The notes under the pieces: generated by a model
The model's input: only the letters and a program-made list of their open reading frames with translations
Databases searched by the model: none
What the model was told of the DNA's origin: nothing
From: Lactuca virosa
Taxonomy: Eukaryota; Streptophyta; Magnoliopsida; Asterales; Asteraceae
DNA: 64,000 bases
Direction of reading: 5' to 3'
NCBI GenBank assembly: GCA_928212115.1
Contig: CAKMRJ010005412.1
Location: forward strand, 254,619,282 to 254,683,281
Made by a program: the position numbers and the translations under genes
Part shown: one piece after another, positions 35,926 through 48,156 of the stretch
Layout of the letters: each line of letters starts with the position of its first letter
How positions within the stretch are numbered: the stretch's first letter is position 1

Positions 35926-36789
35926 AGATATAATGAATAACTCATTGACTAATGTTCAAATCCTGATACTATTCTGTCATTGTAAATTATGATCATGAAG
36001 GTTCGTTTGTAACTAGACTTTAAAACACGAGACATAGCTTTATGGGCATAGTAGGGATTAGTCGATATCCAAAAGTTGTCTTGAAACCTTCTTTCAAGAT
36101 ATTATTATCTAACATGTTCATCACTACAATATCTATCCGAAAGTTGCCTTAAAGATGCAGAGTGAAATGTGGAAATCGATGATCATTTGGGTGTAAAAAG
36201 CATGCAAGCAAGTAAAAAAGTAAACATTAGATTCTATTCTTAACCATTATTTTAATGATTCATCCAATTTTAAAGGCATGAACAAGGTTTATTTTAGATT
36301 AGATATAGATAGTTATTAAAAGAACATTTCATTTTCACATCCGTCGTATTGAAAATTATCAATAATCATATCATATTATATTATAAAAGAGTAATTTTTT
36401 TCTTTCACCGCAATCATTTGAAACTTTCATAACTTTCATTTTTTTCTAATAATGATTATAAATTGTTTAATTAATGTTAAATAAGTGGATTTACAATAAA
36501 CTAGTGAAGGTCCCTCAGGTCGATGGCATGGGTTTGAATGAATGTTGGCCAAGGTAGTGAACAATTTGTCAAAACAGTAGAAGCATAAATTTTCATAAAA
36601 AATTTCAGTTCACACAATACATCGATTTTGGAAACATAACGTGTTACATCAATTCTCTCATGGTCAGCCAACATCCAAGATGGCAATACTCTTTTTCGTT
36701 TTATTGTCAAATAAAAGAACATAAACAGCTTTCAATAACCTTTATCATCAACCAAGAAACATCAAGTGGAACTGTATAAGTATCTTTAA

Positions 36790-38340
36790 AATTTTAAAGC
36801 CCACATAAGCTGACCTTCATCTTCCAAATAAACAGGCGAAAAAAGAGTTGCATTTAGCTGAATAAGATTAAACACATATAGGTAACTGTGAACAAAAGTA
36901 AGAAATGAGGAAAAAATACAGACATTTTCAAACCTTTTGCTTTAATTTACATGAGCACCTGCAGCAAAGATGTAAACGAATTAAAGATAAAAACTCGTGA
37001 AGGAACAACATGAGTCTTATAGGAAAATCATAAACTTCACTAATCATCAGTGAAAAAAAAAGAGTACCCCAAGAATTTCGTGCAAGAAGGTGAAGCCATT
37101 ATAGTTCCATTCTACTATAGCAAGATTATGTACTGTAAAAAACGACACAAAATTCCGTATACCATCGTAAGTAAATGTCAGACGATTTTAAGAGTAAGCA
37201 ATTAGTTTTGTCTATTAAATAAGATCCATATCAAGAGTTCCTCCAAATTTTAGTGGAAACATAATTCAAGAAATACCCATTTTCCAATCATATAGATTAC
37301 AACCACCCAATCCCTTTACTTTGTTGTATCGCAGGAAAATTCGATATAAAGTACAACACAATTAAGCTTAGTTTTTTCATATAAAGCGCAACTTAAAACT
37401 TGTTGCTCATGTATACCTATTACACTTAATTAAACTCATAACAACATATGAGTCAATCCTAACTTAACTGAATGGTCAAACCTAAAACAAATTCAATGAA
37501 TAGTTCATTACTTGTAAAATAGATAAAGTTTATTTAACCTTATAAGAAATTATTTAGAGAATTAAATCAACAAAAATTGTAAATTTTATGCTTAAATAAA
37601 CCAATAAACATGTAGGCAAGCAACAGATAAGAACAAAAAAACAGCAACAAAGGGAAAAGGGTTTGTACACAAATAAAAAAAAGGGGTTTTACCTGACTTT
37701 CACGAAACTCAACTGTCACCTCGCTTATGTAATAACTTCATCTGAAAGCAACAAAAACTAAATTATTGAATGTAAAATCCGAAGGAACAGAGGTAGACCA
37801 CAAAAAACTATCAACACCAACTTTTTTTTAATCATCTTTAACTAAGAAAATCATCAAATTTGCAATCTATTTTCACAATTTCCATAAAAACCATAAAATA
37901 TGAATCTCATTTTATCTAATCGAATCCCGACTTAGATAAAAAGAAGACCATAAAGACCAAGGCACAAAGAAATTACCATTTTGATCATCTTCTTTTACAT
38001 TCTCCTTTATCATCTTTGACAACTCCAGGATTTCAGGTGTCTGCATGTTTAGCAAATGACGAAATTAGACAAAGAACATCAACAAAAACAAACATTTGTA
38101 AGGGAAAATTAGGTAAGTTCAATCCACGTTTGTAACCTCTGACAAAAAATAGAAATAGTTGCTTTAGCATCCTCTTTACTAAGACATGTAAGAAGTATAT
38201 GACCACCAACTCCAACACTATTGATGTAATGGGAAAATAATAAACATATGAAGATATCAGATGATTTATTCAGTGAAATTGTTTACAGATCATAACCATA
38301 AAATCTCTTACAGGTAATGTTTTCAAATTTCCAACTTCAC
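36790..38340 (-). pseudogene. exon-like islands, possible 3' end of a truncated host gene
   Basis: On the minus strand several short open stretches with splice-like borders follow one another: 38312-38340 (cut by LTR E), 38137-38217 (..GGHILLTCLSKEDAKATISIF..), 37975-38030 (..TPEILELSKMIKENVKEDDQN), 37692-37735 (..ISEVTVEFRESQ) and 36791-36866 (LNATLFSPVYLEDEGQLMW..) with a stop. They read as ordinary protein and are not retroelement. However, intron phases between the first three do not match cleanly, so the gene is either decayed or my borders are wrong. Family not recognised. Confidence 0.35.
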
Positions 38341-38473
38341 TGTAACACCCCTTTGTTCAGGTAATTTCATTTTTGACCCTTAAGTATGAAATCTGTTGCA
38401 AATTGGTCCCATTGTCATTTAAGTGAGAAACGTGTGATCTGTTGAGTACATTGGGCATACGTGGCTGGGGGTC
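38341..38473 (+). repeat. 5' LTR of E, first 133 bp
   Basis: Matches the start of the 3' LTR (46205 onward), including TGAGTACATTGGGCATACG. Broken at 38473/38474 by solo LTR F. Confidence 0.8.
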
Positions 38474-40327
38474 TGTAACATCCCAAAAATAAGACCCATA
38501 AATTTCATTTTTCAATTAATAAAACATTATCCCAAAACATCAACATAAGTCTCAAAAGGATCAAATGTATCAAAACATCACAAATTATCATAGTTATTAT
38601 AACATGCAGAACTATATCGTGTGTGCACTGCAATCACCCTGAGCTCTTCCCTTTTGCACCAGAAGTACTTGAAACATAAACTGAAAACCGTAAGCACGAA
38701 GCTTAGTGAGTTTCCCCCAAATACCACATACCAAACATATCAAACATATAATGGGCCCCACCCGATGAGTGTAACGAGCCCCGCCCTAACTAGCATAACG
38801 GGCCTCGCCCTAACTCTAGCATAACGGGCCCCGCCCACCGAGTATAACGGGCCTCGCCCTAACTCTCACAGCGGGTCCCGTCCAGCATACAAACACACAA
38901 ATAAAACAAGTAATGGTATACACATTACCCATTGGGCCCTGCCCACTAAGCATACATACACATATAAGAGTCACGTAGACATCTAGCACCCTAACATAAC
39001 AAACCATGGGTTAGCATTGGTGCCTTCGACCCGATAAACATAGTGAGGAAGACTCACTTCAAACTGCTGAATCTCACAGATAAATCTCTAGCTGCTGGTC
39101 TAAAAATCCCCGCGCTATCATCATAAAATAACATCCAATTAATAATTGGATTCCAATCCATAACCACCAGTATAAATTAAAGTAAAAAGACCATTTTACC
39201 CTTTACCTAGCTTGGTCCAAGGCCAAGGCCCAAACCAACTACACTAAAAGGCCCAATTCCAAAATGGTCACCCAAAGCCTAATTCTGGCCCAATTTTCCA
39301 AATTGGGCCCAAGTCTCTTCGTGGGCCTTCATCCAAGTGAACCCAAAATAAAAAAATCATCCCAAAATAAACCTAATGGCCCAACAAGGCCCTATTCACC
39401 TATATTCCAAACATGGCCCAAAGCCAAGAAGCACAAACTTTCGAAGCCCATCTGCTGAGTACGCGGGGCGTACTCAGCTCGTACGCTCAACGTACATGTC
39501 CTTGGGCTAGTACGTGCAGCGTACTAGCTTGGTACACCCAGCGTACTCACCAGTTGGCCATCCATAACAATTAAGCACTTAATCCATTCAGCCCCTATTC
39601 CATACTCTCAGATCTGGTCCCAAAATATGATTGATCACGTAAAGTTGGTAACTTTACGTGCATGCATGGCTTAATGAGGCTCTAGAGCTCAAAAGAGCTT
39701 AACAAATGACTTAACACATGTATGGGTCCATAAACACCATAAAGTTTGCATCTTTATGCTTAAGAAACCCTTAATATGTCCATATCTAAAAGGTTAAACT
39801 CCAGAAATGGCCTTAGCTCACAAGGAGTAACCAAAAGGGACCAAAATAACCATAAACAAGTCCAAAAGAAGATATATTCGATGAGTTATCAAGCTATGAA
39901 CTTTATACCTCAAAAGCCACGAAATGGAGGAGTTAAAGCTGGATCTTTAAGCTCTTCTCCAAAGGATGAGTCTTCAATCTTCTCCTTCCTCTTCAAGATG
40001 CACAAAACATTCCAAAAATGATTCAGAATATCTCAAAAGCACCACACAAAGGCTAAGGGACGAACTTAGGGTTTGAGGATGTGGAGGCTGGTCTAAAATG
40101 TCCAAGAGGTGGGTTAATGATGCTTAAATAGGGCACAAACCCTAAAAATTAGGGTTTGTCCCTGGCCAGCGTACGCCCAGCATACGTTGTCGATGCCTGC
40201 AATCATATTTCAGCTAGTACGCCAAGCGTACGCATAGAGTATGCCACGCGTACTAGCCATAAGGACCAAATTGCTAACTTTTTAAAATATAGATTAAATG
40301 TGAAAATTACCAACTTCAAGTGTTACA
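38474..40327 (-). mobile_element. solo LTR F
   Basis: 1854 bp, reading on the minus strand from TGTAACACTTGAAG to TTTGGGATGTTACA. Target duplication GGGTC (38469-38473) versus TGGTC (40328-40332), one mismatch. Minus-strand TATA TATTTAAG (40123-40130), GTACGC-type words at 39455-39545 and 40165-40255, the anchor (minus) near 39018-39032, hairpin units 38776-38859 and the conserved module 38625-38733. No interior remains. Confidence 0.85.
38776..38859 (-). repeat. GC-rich hairpin units in LTR F
   Basis: On the minus strand, GGGCGAGGCCC (38849-38859 and 38800-38810), GGGCGGGGCCC (38826-38836) and GGGCGGGGCTC (38776-38786) recur every 23-26 bp. Each can form a 4-bp stem GGGC/GCCC with a three-base loop GAG or GGG; one stem uses a G-U pair. 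Confidence 0.7.
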
Positions 40328-40334
40328 TGGTCAA

Positions 40335-40850
40335 ACCTGCGTAGTCTAGAGTTTGTACATTATTTTAGACTATAATTTTGTCATTTTTGGTTTCATATTC
40401 GTTAACTTATAGTCTCCCAAAGTCGGGATATGAAAGCTGCGAATTTTCTGTTTTTCAGCTTTATTTTTGTATTCTGTGAAATATTAAAACATGTGTATCT
40501 AATTTGTTTGAAGTCGAATTATCATGAGTTTTTTTGCAACGTGTAGTTTAGAGTTTGTACATGATTTTAGACTATAATTTTTTCATTTTTGGTTTAATAT
40601 TCAATAACTTACAGTCCCCTGAAGTTGGGATATCAAAATTGAAAATTTTCAAAGTTCAACCACTAAGTAATTACCAAACAATTCTGGTTTTACCGGGTTT
40701 TCCGGTTCTAGACCCACTTTACCCGGTACCTTACCCGGAACTGGTTCCTATATACCGATCTGGTTTCCGATCCTACAAAATATCATTAATCGGTTTCCGG
40801 GTTTTCCGGGTCCTGGTCTACCGGTCCGGGTTTGGACCCGCTCTCATCCC
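40335..40850. mobile_element. insertion of unknown type in LTR E
   Basis: Foreign to LTR E. A segment of about 100 bp (AGAGTTTGTACAT.ATTTTAGAC) occurs twice, at 40341 and 40543. The right end is rich in CCGG words and ends CGCTCTCATCCCCTA, which read backwards (TAGGGGATGAGAGCGG) resembles plant hAT ends. I could not define a matching left end. Confidence 0.4.
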
Positions 40851-41291
40851 CTAGTAGGCCCTACGAGGCAATCTAGTTAGGACGAAGGCCCAGAGAGCGG
40901 GCCAGATATGTTGTAGGCCCTGCGAGGCAGTCCAGTCAGGCCGAAGGCTCGGAGAGCGGTCCAGATAGGCTATAGGCCCTACGATACGGTCCAGTCACGC
41001 TGAAGGCTCATGTATGCACGCTGTTATGTTTGTATGGTGGTATTTTGGAGAACTCACTAAGATTTGGCTTACGGGTTAAGTGTTATGTTTCAAGTACTTC
41101 TGATGATAAGGGCAAGATAGAGGTGTGGTTGTATACATCCTTCAGTGACATGTTTTGGAGATTTATGATACTCTAATTTTAGGATATTTGTATTTGACAT
41201 TTGTTTTTTACTTGGGTTTTGATTGGAAACAATGATTTTACCTTAATTGAAAAATGAAAAAAAAAATTATCATGATTTTTGGGATGTTACA
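40851..41291 (+). repeat. 5' LTR of E, last part
   Basis: Contains variable tandem units (AGGCCGAAGGCTCGG, 40856-41010) and the conserved module (41041-41125). It ends GGGATGTTACA. The middle of the LTR, present in relatives, is missing. Confidence 0.75.
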
Positions 41292-42801
41292 AGTTGGTAT
41301 CAGAGCCCTTGTTTGAGTGAATTGAATAAGCACTCATGTGAATCTAGAATCAAACTATAAAATCTTTAAGGTTTTCAAAATTTATTTCCAAACTATTTTC
41401 AAAATTAACCAGAGAAGGATGAGATATGTATGATCAGTCGGAGCAAGAAAGTATACCCTAAGATACCCATACTGTTATTTGTTATAATGTTTATGATAGA
41501 TTTACATGCTAGTTGTAGGCTAGGGATCTTCAAGAATTTCATGATAGAATTGTCTGATGTATGATGACTGATAGCCTAGGAGAACTTAATGCATGTTAAA
41601 TGAAATTGACATCATTACTGTAGTTACCTAGTGTGTGCATAATAGTTGTACATAACTAAGGTTCTATAGCCTGAGAATGTTTGGTTAGCCTTATTTCATG
41701 TTCCTTGTTTGGCTGTGGTCTTAGGGTAGAATCAAGTATTCAACTGTCTATAGAATCCGTCGTTATGTATGATTAGCATGTAGGAGTGGTTGCAGGGTTG
41801 GTAGAAGTTTTATGAATGAGTACAGTTATACCATTCCATCATGAGGAATGATTAGCCACTCTTTAGAGAGTAGATACAAGATATATGTTTACCCTTGATG
41901 TGTGGGCCTAGTGATCCGTAATTTGCTTGTAAGGATCTACCTGATTTTATGGTGTCTTAGTGCCAGATGGTTTCACTACTTGAATGTTGCTTACTTTGTG
42001 CTTTGTGGGACTCATATTTATATGAGTTAACTATTAAATGAATATGTTAAGTTACATACTGTAAAGGTTAAATAATTTTAGAATGATTGATTCGGCTTTA
42101 TTGCGCAGCTCTTGTTTGAGTCTAACTGTTGTAGGGTTGGGTCTTTTAGTCGAAAGATTATTTAAGTTTTGTTGCTTGTAACTGTATTCAAGAAGTGGTT
42201 AGCTGACATTAATAAGGGTTTTTCAGCAGCTGGTGGTAGGGTAAGGTGGGATCCTAGGAGAGCATAGGAAGTGGTTTAGTGTGGTTGCTACGTTGTTTAG
42301 CGGGTATTAGGAGTATCATTATGAGTAGGTGATTTAGAGGACTCGGGATGCTTTTTGAGGAACGTATGGATAGCTGTCAAAGTTAGTATTAGGACCGTAG
42401 TACTGGAAGCACAAGATACATACTCGAATCGAGGGAATTCACGAGGATTCTAAGGAGCTGGTTGAGGGTATATAGCATGGTTGATACCATGATTCGTGAC
42501 ATGTTTATGTATCTATCGATCTTTTGGTTATGGTTGTTCATGCTAAGGACGAGTCTGGTGTTTGTTTGGGCTTTAGTGTCAATGTCATTATGGGTTTGAA
42601 TGGTGTAAACCTAGGTGAGTTACTTGATTTTGAGGTCTCGAGAGCCTTGCTCGAGGTAGTGCCAGTTGAGTCGCGAGACTCAAGAAAGAAGCGATTGTTA
42701 TGATTAGCTTAAGAAATGCAACCGGAGGCTGAGTGATTGGCAGGTGGATCAGAATGTCATTATCTTCGGTAGAGGCTATGTTCTTTCAACTTTTTGTATT
42801 C

Positions 42802-42840
<39 letters not shown>

Positions 42841-45800
42841 CACATGTGATTTTTAGAGTTGGGATGGAGATCCAACATGGGGCTATATGGCTGCATTTTT
42901 TGGCGGCAGTATAGCAGTGTGGAAATACACAAGAGGACTCTTGTGGTATGGTTTCCTTGAGATGAGATCGACGGTCTGATTTCTTTGGATTTAGGCATGT
43001 CAGGTGCTAGATGATGGCTCCAAGGAAGTGAATCGGGAGCGAAAACTTTTGTTGTCTCTGATGTATCCCGACTATGAGAATGATACCTTTTGTATTCATG
43101 AATGATTATCGCGATGAATTGATGGTTGGGGATATTCAGGCGAACAGTGTGGTAGTATATTTAGTTCTAGATAGGAAGTTGGTGTTATGAATGGACTGTC
43201 AAAATTGTTGCTTGTGCATCCGCATGGAATTCTTGATGATAGAAACAATCATGATTGGGGAGTTCCCGAGGTCTCCATCTTAGATTCAGACTCTATTTGA
43301 GTTTTCTTGGTCTTTATCTGGAATATCATCTTATGTGGTGTTATACATTCCAAGTGCCAGGGAATGATATATATCTGGGTGATCCGGTTTGAGTTTTGGT
43401 CTATTTGCAATGTCATTTAGTGGTAGTCGAACCCTAAGTGGGGGAGAGTTGGATATTCTGCTCGAAGAATCATCGATTTGTTCAAGTTATGGTTTCATAA
43501 GAATAGGTCATATCGATTTGCGGTTCGGGTATGCAAAACTTCGGTTCAAGATTTGGTCAATACGGAGGTGCAGAGCAAGTTGCCATCAGATGTATGTGTT
43601 CAGGAAGGCAAGAGTCGTCTTCGCGGTAAGAATCTGTTGGACAAGGAGCTCATTGTGGCCAGTGGTTCCTTTTGGGAACATCGAGGAATAGGTCAAGTGA
43701 CATTTGGGTCACTCAGGTTGAATATCGATTGTTGTGGGATTTGTCAGCTTGTTATATAGATTGATATCTATAGTCTAGGATGGGCAGTTGTTGATCAGTC
43801 GATCAGTTTTATAGTTTGGTATGTTTAGTCTTTTTTGGGCTTTGTCCAGTAGTGTATTGGATCAATGGATTAATTGTCATTGCACTCTCGATCGTTGGTC
43901 TTTTCGTTCATCGTCAATAGCAGAGGTTCTTTGTAAGTTTAGAGTTGTATCAGTTGGAGTTCAATGGATACGTCAACCTATTGTCAAGATCTGTACATTA
44001 TACATTTTGGTTTCTGGGTACGGTACCCTTAATGGTTGGTTGTGAAATTATTAGTTATAGCACGCCCGAATTTTGGCAGATGTCCTTGGTTATTGGAAGT
44101 TCGGGTGTTGCGGCAACATTGATTAGTTTTTAGGTGTGGATTTGGATATGCGTAGAATCCAAATTTTGTTGTGTCGCGTCAGCAGGAGTGGTAGCTAGAT
44201 TGACCCGACCAGGGTTTTGACAACATTTCTAATGGCTTTGGAAGTTTTATCGAGCTAGTTGTGTATTGGTAGGATCTGTTCAGTTTCAATCAAGGTGTGG
44301 GATCTTAGTTTCGGCCATTCATGAGGATGTTTCTATTAGAGGTTGAGGTTCATCATCTCGGTTAGATCTACTGATACCACACCCGATGGGTAAGGGTAGT
44401 GAGGAAGAAGTAGTGCAGTAGATCTAGGGTTGGTTACATGTCTTCCCTTGGGGATATATGTAGGTTAAATAAGATAACATGAGAATACTTAACTCGAGTT
44501 ATTGGCATGGTGCTTAATTGGTTTGTAGAACTTAATTGGAACAAAAGTGAAACCTCCTATCTCATTCTTTGGTTGTGTGCGACCATATTTTCACCTGATT
44601 TTGCATTGGTAGCCGCCTGTACTATGAAAAGAATTGTGCGTGATGGAAAGGTATGGCCATATTTATGTTTGGTTAGCATTGAGAGGGATGTTGATTGGGT
44701 TCCTGCAAGTCGGTGGATTGATGGTTGGGTATCTTTAGGCCCTCGTAGTGATGGTCGTGAGTCTTCAGGCCATTGATTGGATGACGACAATATCGACATA
44801 GTACAATGAGCTTATCGTTTAGAGGTGAGTAGGTGTCACGATGTATCGTGAACCAGTGGTTGTATGATTCATGTGGGTGGGACCTGGTAGTCATTTGATT
44901 GAGACTCTTAGGTCTCGAATCATTGGTTTACTTGGAATGTTTGGGTGTTAGTGCATTGTGGAAGTCGGGAGACTTAGTGACTAGCTGGTTTGGATCATGT
45001 GGGTAGTTAATGGTTATCTGGAGTAAAGTTATGCACCAGAAGTCTCTTTTGGAGTGTTTGCATTATGAACCACATTTGAATTCTGGCTGTTTTATTAGGA
45101 GTTTGGTTACCAATGTTGGGTATCGGTTATGGAATCTCGAGTTATGAAGTTCGTTATGAATGTATCGAGTAATTTTTCAGGTGGAGGTACACTTGAGCTA
45201 ATAAGGGATTTGGATGCAATGTGAAATTTTTGGATGGACCATCATTATGCTCGTGGGAGCAATGGGTTGATGATGGCTTGTCGGGAAGTCAAGTGTATAT
45301 TTAAGGTTTTGGGCACAACTTTTAAATTTGGGATTGTGCGAAATTTGGGATCGATATGTTTTGGGTATTTTTTCACATGTTTTAGTGGTGTTCCTAGTCA
45401 GGGACTAAGGAGAGGTTCGACGAACGGATGATCATCAGTCTTAGAGTATAGTTTCTGAAGTTTAGAATTGATGGGTTTCTGGTTCCGGGAAGTATATTGA
45501 TGGATTTGGTTGTGGTTGTAGTTTTGAGAGTTCTCGGTTGTGTGGTTCTCAATGAAAGTTGGGGTTTTTAGTTAGAGAGAGATAGATAGTCATTGCGATT
45601 AAGTAATTTCAACTTATTGGGTTGTTTGTCGGCAGTTGTGGGTTTTTGTGTGATCTCTCGATTTTTCCTTATAAGATGCATGGATTTTTGAAGTGGTTGA
45701 AAGGAGTTTGTGGAATATGTTGACGTTGTGCGTGCTCCACTACAACAGTTATTTAGCCGAGAATCATGTTGGGAATCGCCTTTGTTTCCAAGTGGAGGAT

Positions 45801-46204
45801 TCAACAACGGTGAATAGTCAGATGTTGTGTTTTCTAGTGGTATCATTGAGATAATTCGGGGTCGGAAGGGATCCGTATGGTTCGGGTTACGAAGTGAAGT
45901 CATTTTGACTGTGTTTCGAGATGGTTTTACCTGCTTGGGAGTCAGACAAGGTATTAGATTTCTAGATTTTGGGCAGAGGAGTGATGGTTATTCCTCATTG
46001 GTTAAGTTAGTGGGTGAAGGATTCATTACTCGTCAGGGTATGTGAGTTCCAATAAGATTGCGTTTGATTGTAGTATGGGAAGGCAATCGCATGTATGAGT
46101 CGACTTCTTAGTTCGGATCGGGATTTTGGAATGATTGTCCGAATGGCCTAGGGTGTAGTAAGGAATGATTTCAAGGACGAAATCTAATTTAAGTCGGGGA
46201 GAAT
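41292..46204 (+). other. non-coding interior of element E
   Basis: 4.9 kb similar to the interior of A from end to end, with a GA run at 42808-42840. Short frames such as 43389-43759 and 44507-44776 differ from the corresponding frames in A, so they are not conserved proteins. It ends CAAGGACGAAATC and the polypurine tract. Confidence 0.75.
41295..41307 (+). other. primer binding site, element E
   Basis: TGGTATCAGAGCC, 3 bp past the LTR end, a perfect initiator-Met tRNA match. Confidence 0.9.
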
Positions 46205-46555
46205 TGTAACACCCCTTTGCTCAGTTAATTTCATTTTTGGCCCTTAAGTATGAAATTTGTTGCAAATTGGTCTCATTGTCATTTAAGTGAGAAACACGTG
46301 ATATGTTGAGTACGTTGGGCGTACTCAAACACGTGATATGTTGAGTACGTTGGGTGTACTTAAACGTACGTAGGGCGTACGTGGTTGGGGGTCAAACCCT
46401 AATTTTTGGGGTTTGGGCCCTATTTAAGCATCATTAACTTCTCAAGACCTTTTCCCTCATCAGCCTCCACCTCCCAAATCGTCCCTTATAAACCCTAATT
46501 CATTGTGTGAGCATCTTTGAGCTTGAGAGTGTATTTTTGGTGTTCTTGAAGGAAG
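46205..46555 (+). repeat. 3' LTR of E, first 351 bp
   Basis: Starts after the polypurine tract. It contains repeated GTACGTTGGGCGTAC-like words (46308-46383), with an internal short duplication AAACACGTGATATGTTGAGTA, and TATTTAAG at 46421-46428. It stops where TGTAACACTC of LTR G begins. Confidence 0.82.
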
Positions 46556-48156
46556 TGTAACACTCATTGTGTAGGTATTTTCCATTTCTACCCTTGGTAT
46601 GAAATTTTGTTGCAAAGTTGGTCCCTTAGCCACTTTAAAAAGGGACGTATGATTTTGTGTGTACGTTGGGCGTACGTGGCATAAGTGCAAACCTTAATTT
46701 TTAGGGTTTGATCTATATTGAAGCATCATTAACCTCTCAATACCTTTTCCTTCATCAGCCTCCATCTCCCAAATTCGTCTCTATCAAACCTTAATCCTTT
46801 GTGTGAGCCATTTTGAGCTTGAGAGTGTATTTTGGTGTTCTTGAAGGAAGAAAAAGGAAGGGAAATCATCTCGGAAGATCAAGGCATCTTGGATCGAGAA
46901 GTGTTTCACCCTTAAGCATCCCTTGGAGGTATAAAGTCTAAAACTTGATGAGTTATTGCTTAGATCTTGTTAGCCTTGAGTTTTGTGTTCATTTTTTCCC
47001 ATAAGCTTGGTGTTCATGAGTATGGATTATTCTAACCAGAAGAGTTGTTCTTTCAGACGTTTTTAGGTGTTAGGAAACATAAAAATGTGATCTTAGTCCT
47101 TCTATCCCATCCATGCAAGAGTTATGATGCCTTAATGGAATAATAAGTTAGGGTTTTAGCTTTTGGATCTTTTCTAGACATGGAAAGTCATAAGGTTGGA
47201 AACTTTATAAATTAGAATGATGTTTTGGGTCTAGATCTGAATTTGGATGAAAGGTATTTAAGAAATAAGCACTTAATGATTAAGAGTTGGTCCATTCGGA
47301 GTACGATGGGCGTAACAAGTGGTACACTGCGTGTACTGGGGTTAAAACTTGTGGTTTGGAGGAGTCACGACTACGCCCAGGGCAGTGACTGCGTACGTAG
47401 GGCGTACTTAGTCAGATTGGCATTCCTTGACTTGTTGACTTTCTGAATTTGACCTTTGACCTAGGGTTAGGTCACTGTTTGTTGTATATGTGACCTATAG
47501 AGTTGGCATTTGGAGCAATGTTCTTTTCTACAATCTTTCAGACTGTGAGGTGAGTCTTCCTCACCGTACTTGTGGGTCGAAGGCACCAATGCCGACCCAG
47601 TAGATTATATATCTTGGTTTAGGATGTTGTTATGTTGTAGTGATCTGATGAGATCTACATGTTTATTTGTTTGTTGTTATATATTTATCTGTTTCATATG
47701 TCGACATAGTGTGGTTTGGGTTGAGGCTACACTACTTTGTGATGTCGGCCAACAAACTCGGTGGCAATCCAATTGGGAGATTGTAGGCCAATGGCAATCC
47801 AATCGGGAGATTGTGGTCCAGAGTGGCAATCCAACTGGGAGGTTGTAGGCCAGGGTAATCCAGTCGGGAGACTGTGGACCCAACATGCATTATGTATATT
47901 ATTTTGGTTGTGTGTGGTATTTGGGGGAACTCACTAAGCTTTGGCTTTATAGTTTAAGTTTTATGTTTCAGGTACTTCAGTTGATCGCGACAAGGTGAAG
48001 GCTTAATCATGCATATCCTTCAGTTTTTATGTGATTTGATTTTGGGATACTCTGATTTATGATTTTGACACTTTGGAAACTATGTTTTGTAAACATTTAT
48101 GGTTTTTAGTTGGTTTTGAATAAAGAAAATTTTACCTTGATTTTTGAGATGTTACA
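46556..48156 (+). repeat. LTR G (5' LTR of element G)
   Basis: 1601 bp starting TGTAACACTC, inside the related LTR of E. It is homologous to E's first 350 bp, so the two LTR starts stand in tandem. GTACG-type words at 46660-46680 and 47300-47410, TTGAC words 47426-47462, anchor 47573-47587, four hairpins 47770-47874, conserved module 47919-48006, end GAGATGTTACA. The TATA position carries TATATTG (decayed). Confidence 0.82.
47770..47874 (+). repeat. four-unit hairpin array with GGGA loops in LTR G
   Basis: CAATTGGGAGATTG (47770-47783), CAATCGGGAGATTG (47800-47813), CAACTGGGAGGTTG (47832-47845) and CAGTCGGGAGACTG (47861-47874). All four keep the loop GGGA, a GNRA-type tetraloop. The 5-bp stems differ but stay paired, including paired changes A-T to G-C and T-A to C-G, plus T-G wobbles. 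Confidence 0.88.

Larger units (their letters stand above)
34761..36780. other. AT-rich intergenic DNA with small transposon remnants
   Basis: No LTR sequence and no credible gene. It holds a foldback MITE (34942-35144) and a degenerate hAT-like block (about 35650-35925). The open frame at 36501-36722 (minus) is uninformative. Confidence 0.5.
38341..46555 (+). mobile_element. non-coding gypsy-type element E (LARD-like)
   Basis: The 5' LTR begins at 38341 (TGTAACACCCC), is disrupted by LTR F and a further insert, and ends at 41291. Primer site TGGTATCAGAGCC is at 41295-41307. The interior is 41292-46204, the polypurine tract AAGTCGGGGAGAAT at 46191-46204, and the 3' LTR starts at 46205 and is cut at 46555 by element G. 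The interior aligns with that of A and has no coding domains. It lies against the exon-like islands at 38340. Confidence 0.82.

Noticed and set aside
36501..36722. Minus-strand frame with NCSLPWPTF resembling a Rab3GAP stretch
   Set aside because: The resemblance rests on a few residues recalled from memory, with no supporting neighbours; too weak to call.
43389..44776. Small open frames in the interior of element E
   Set aside because: Not conserved in the homologous interior of element A.
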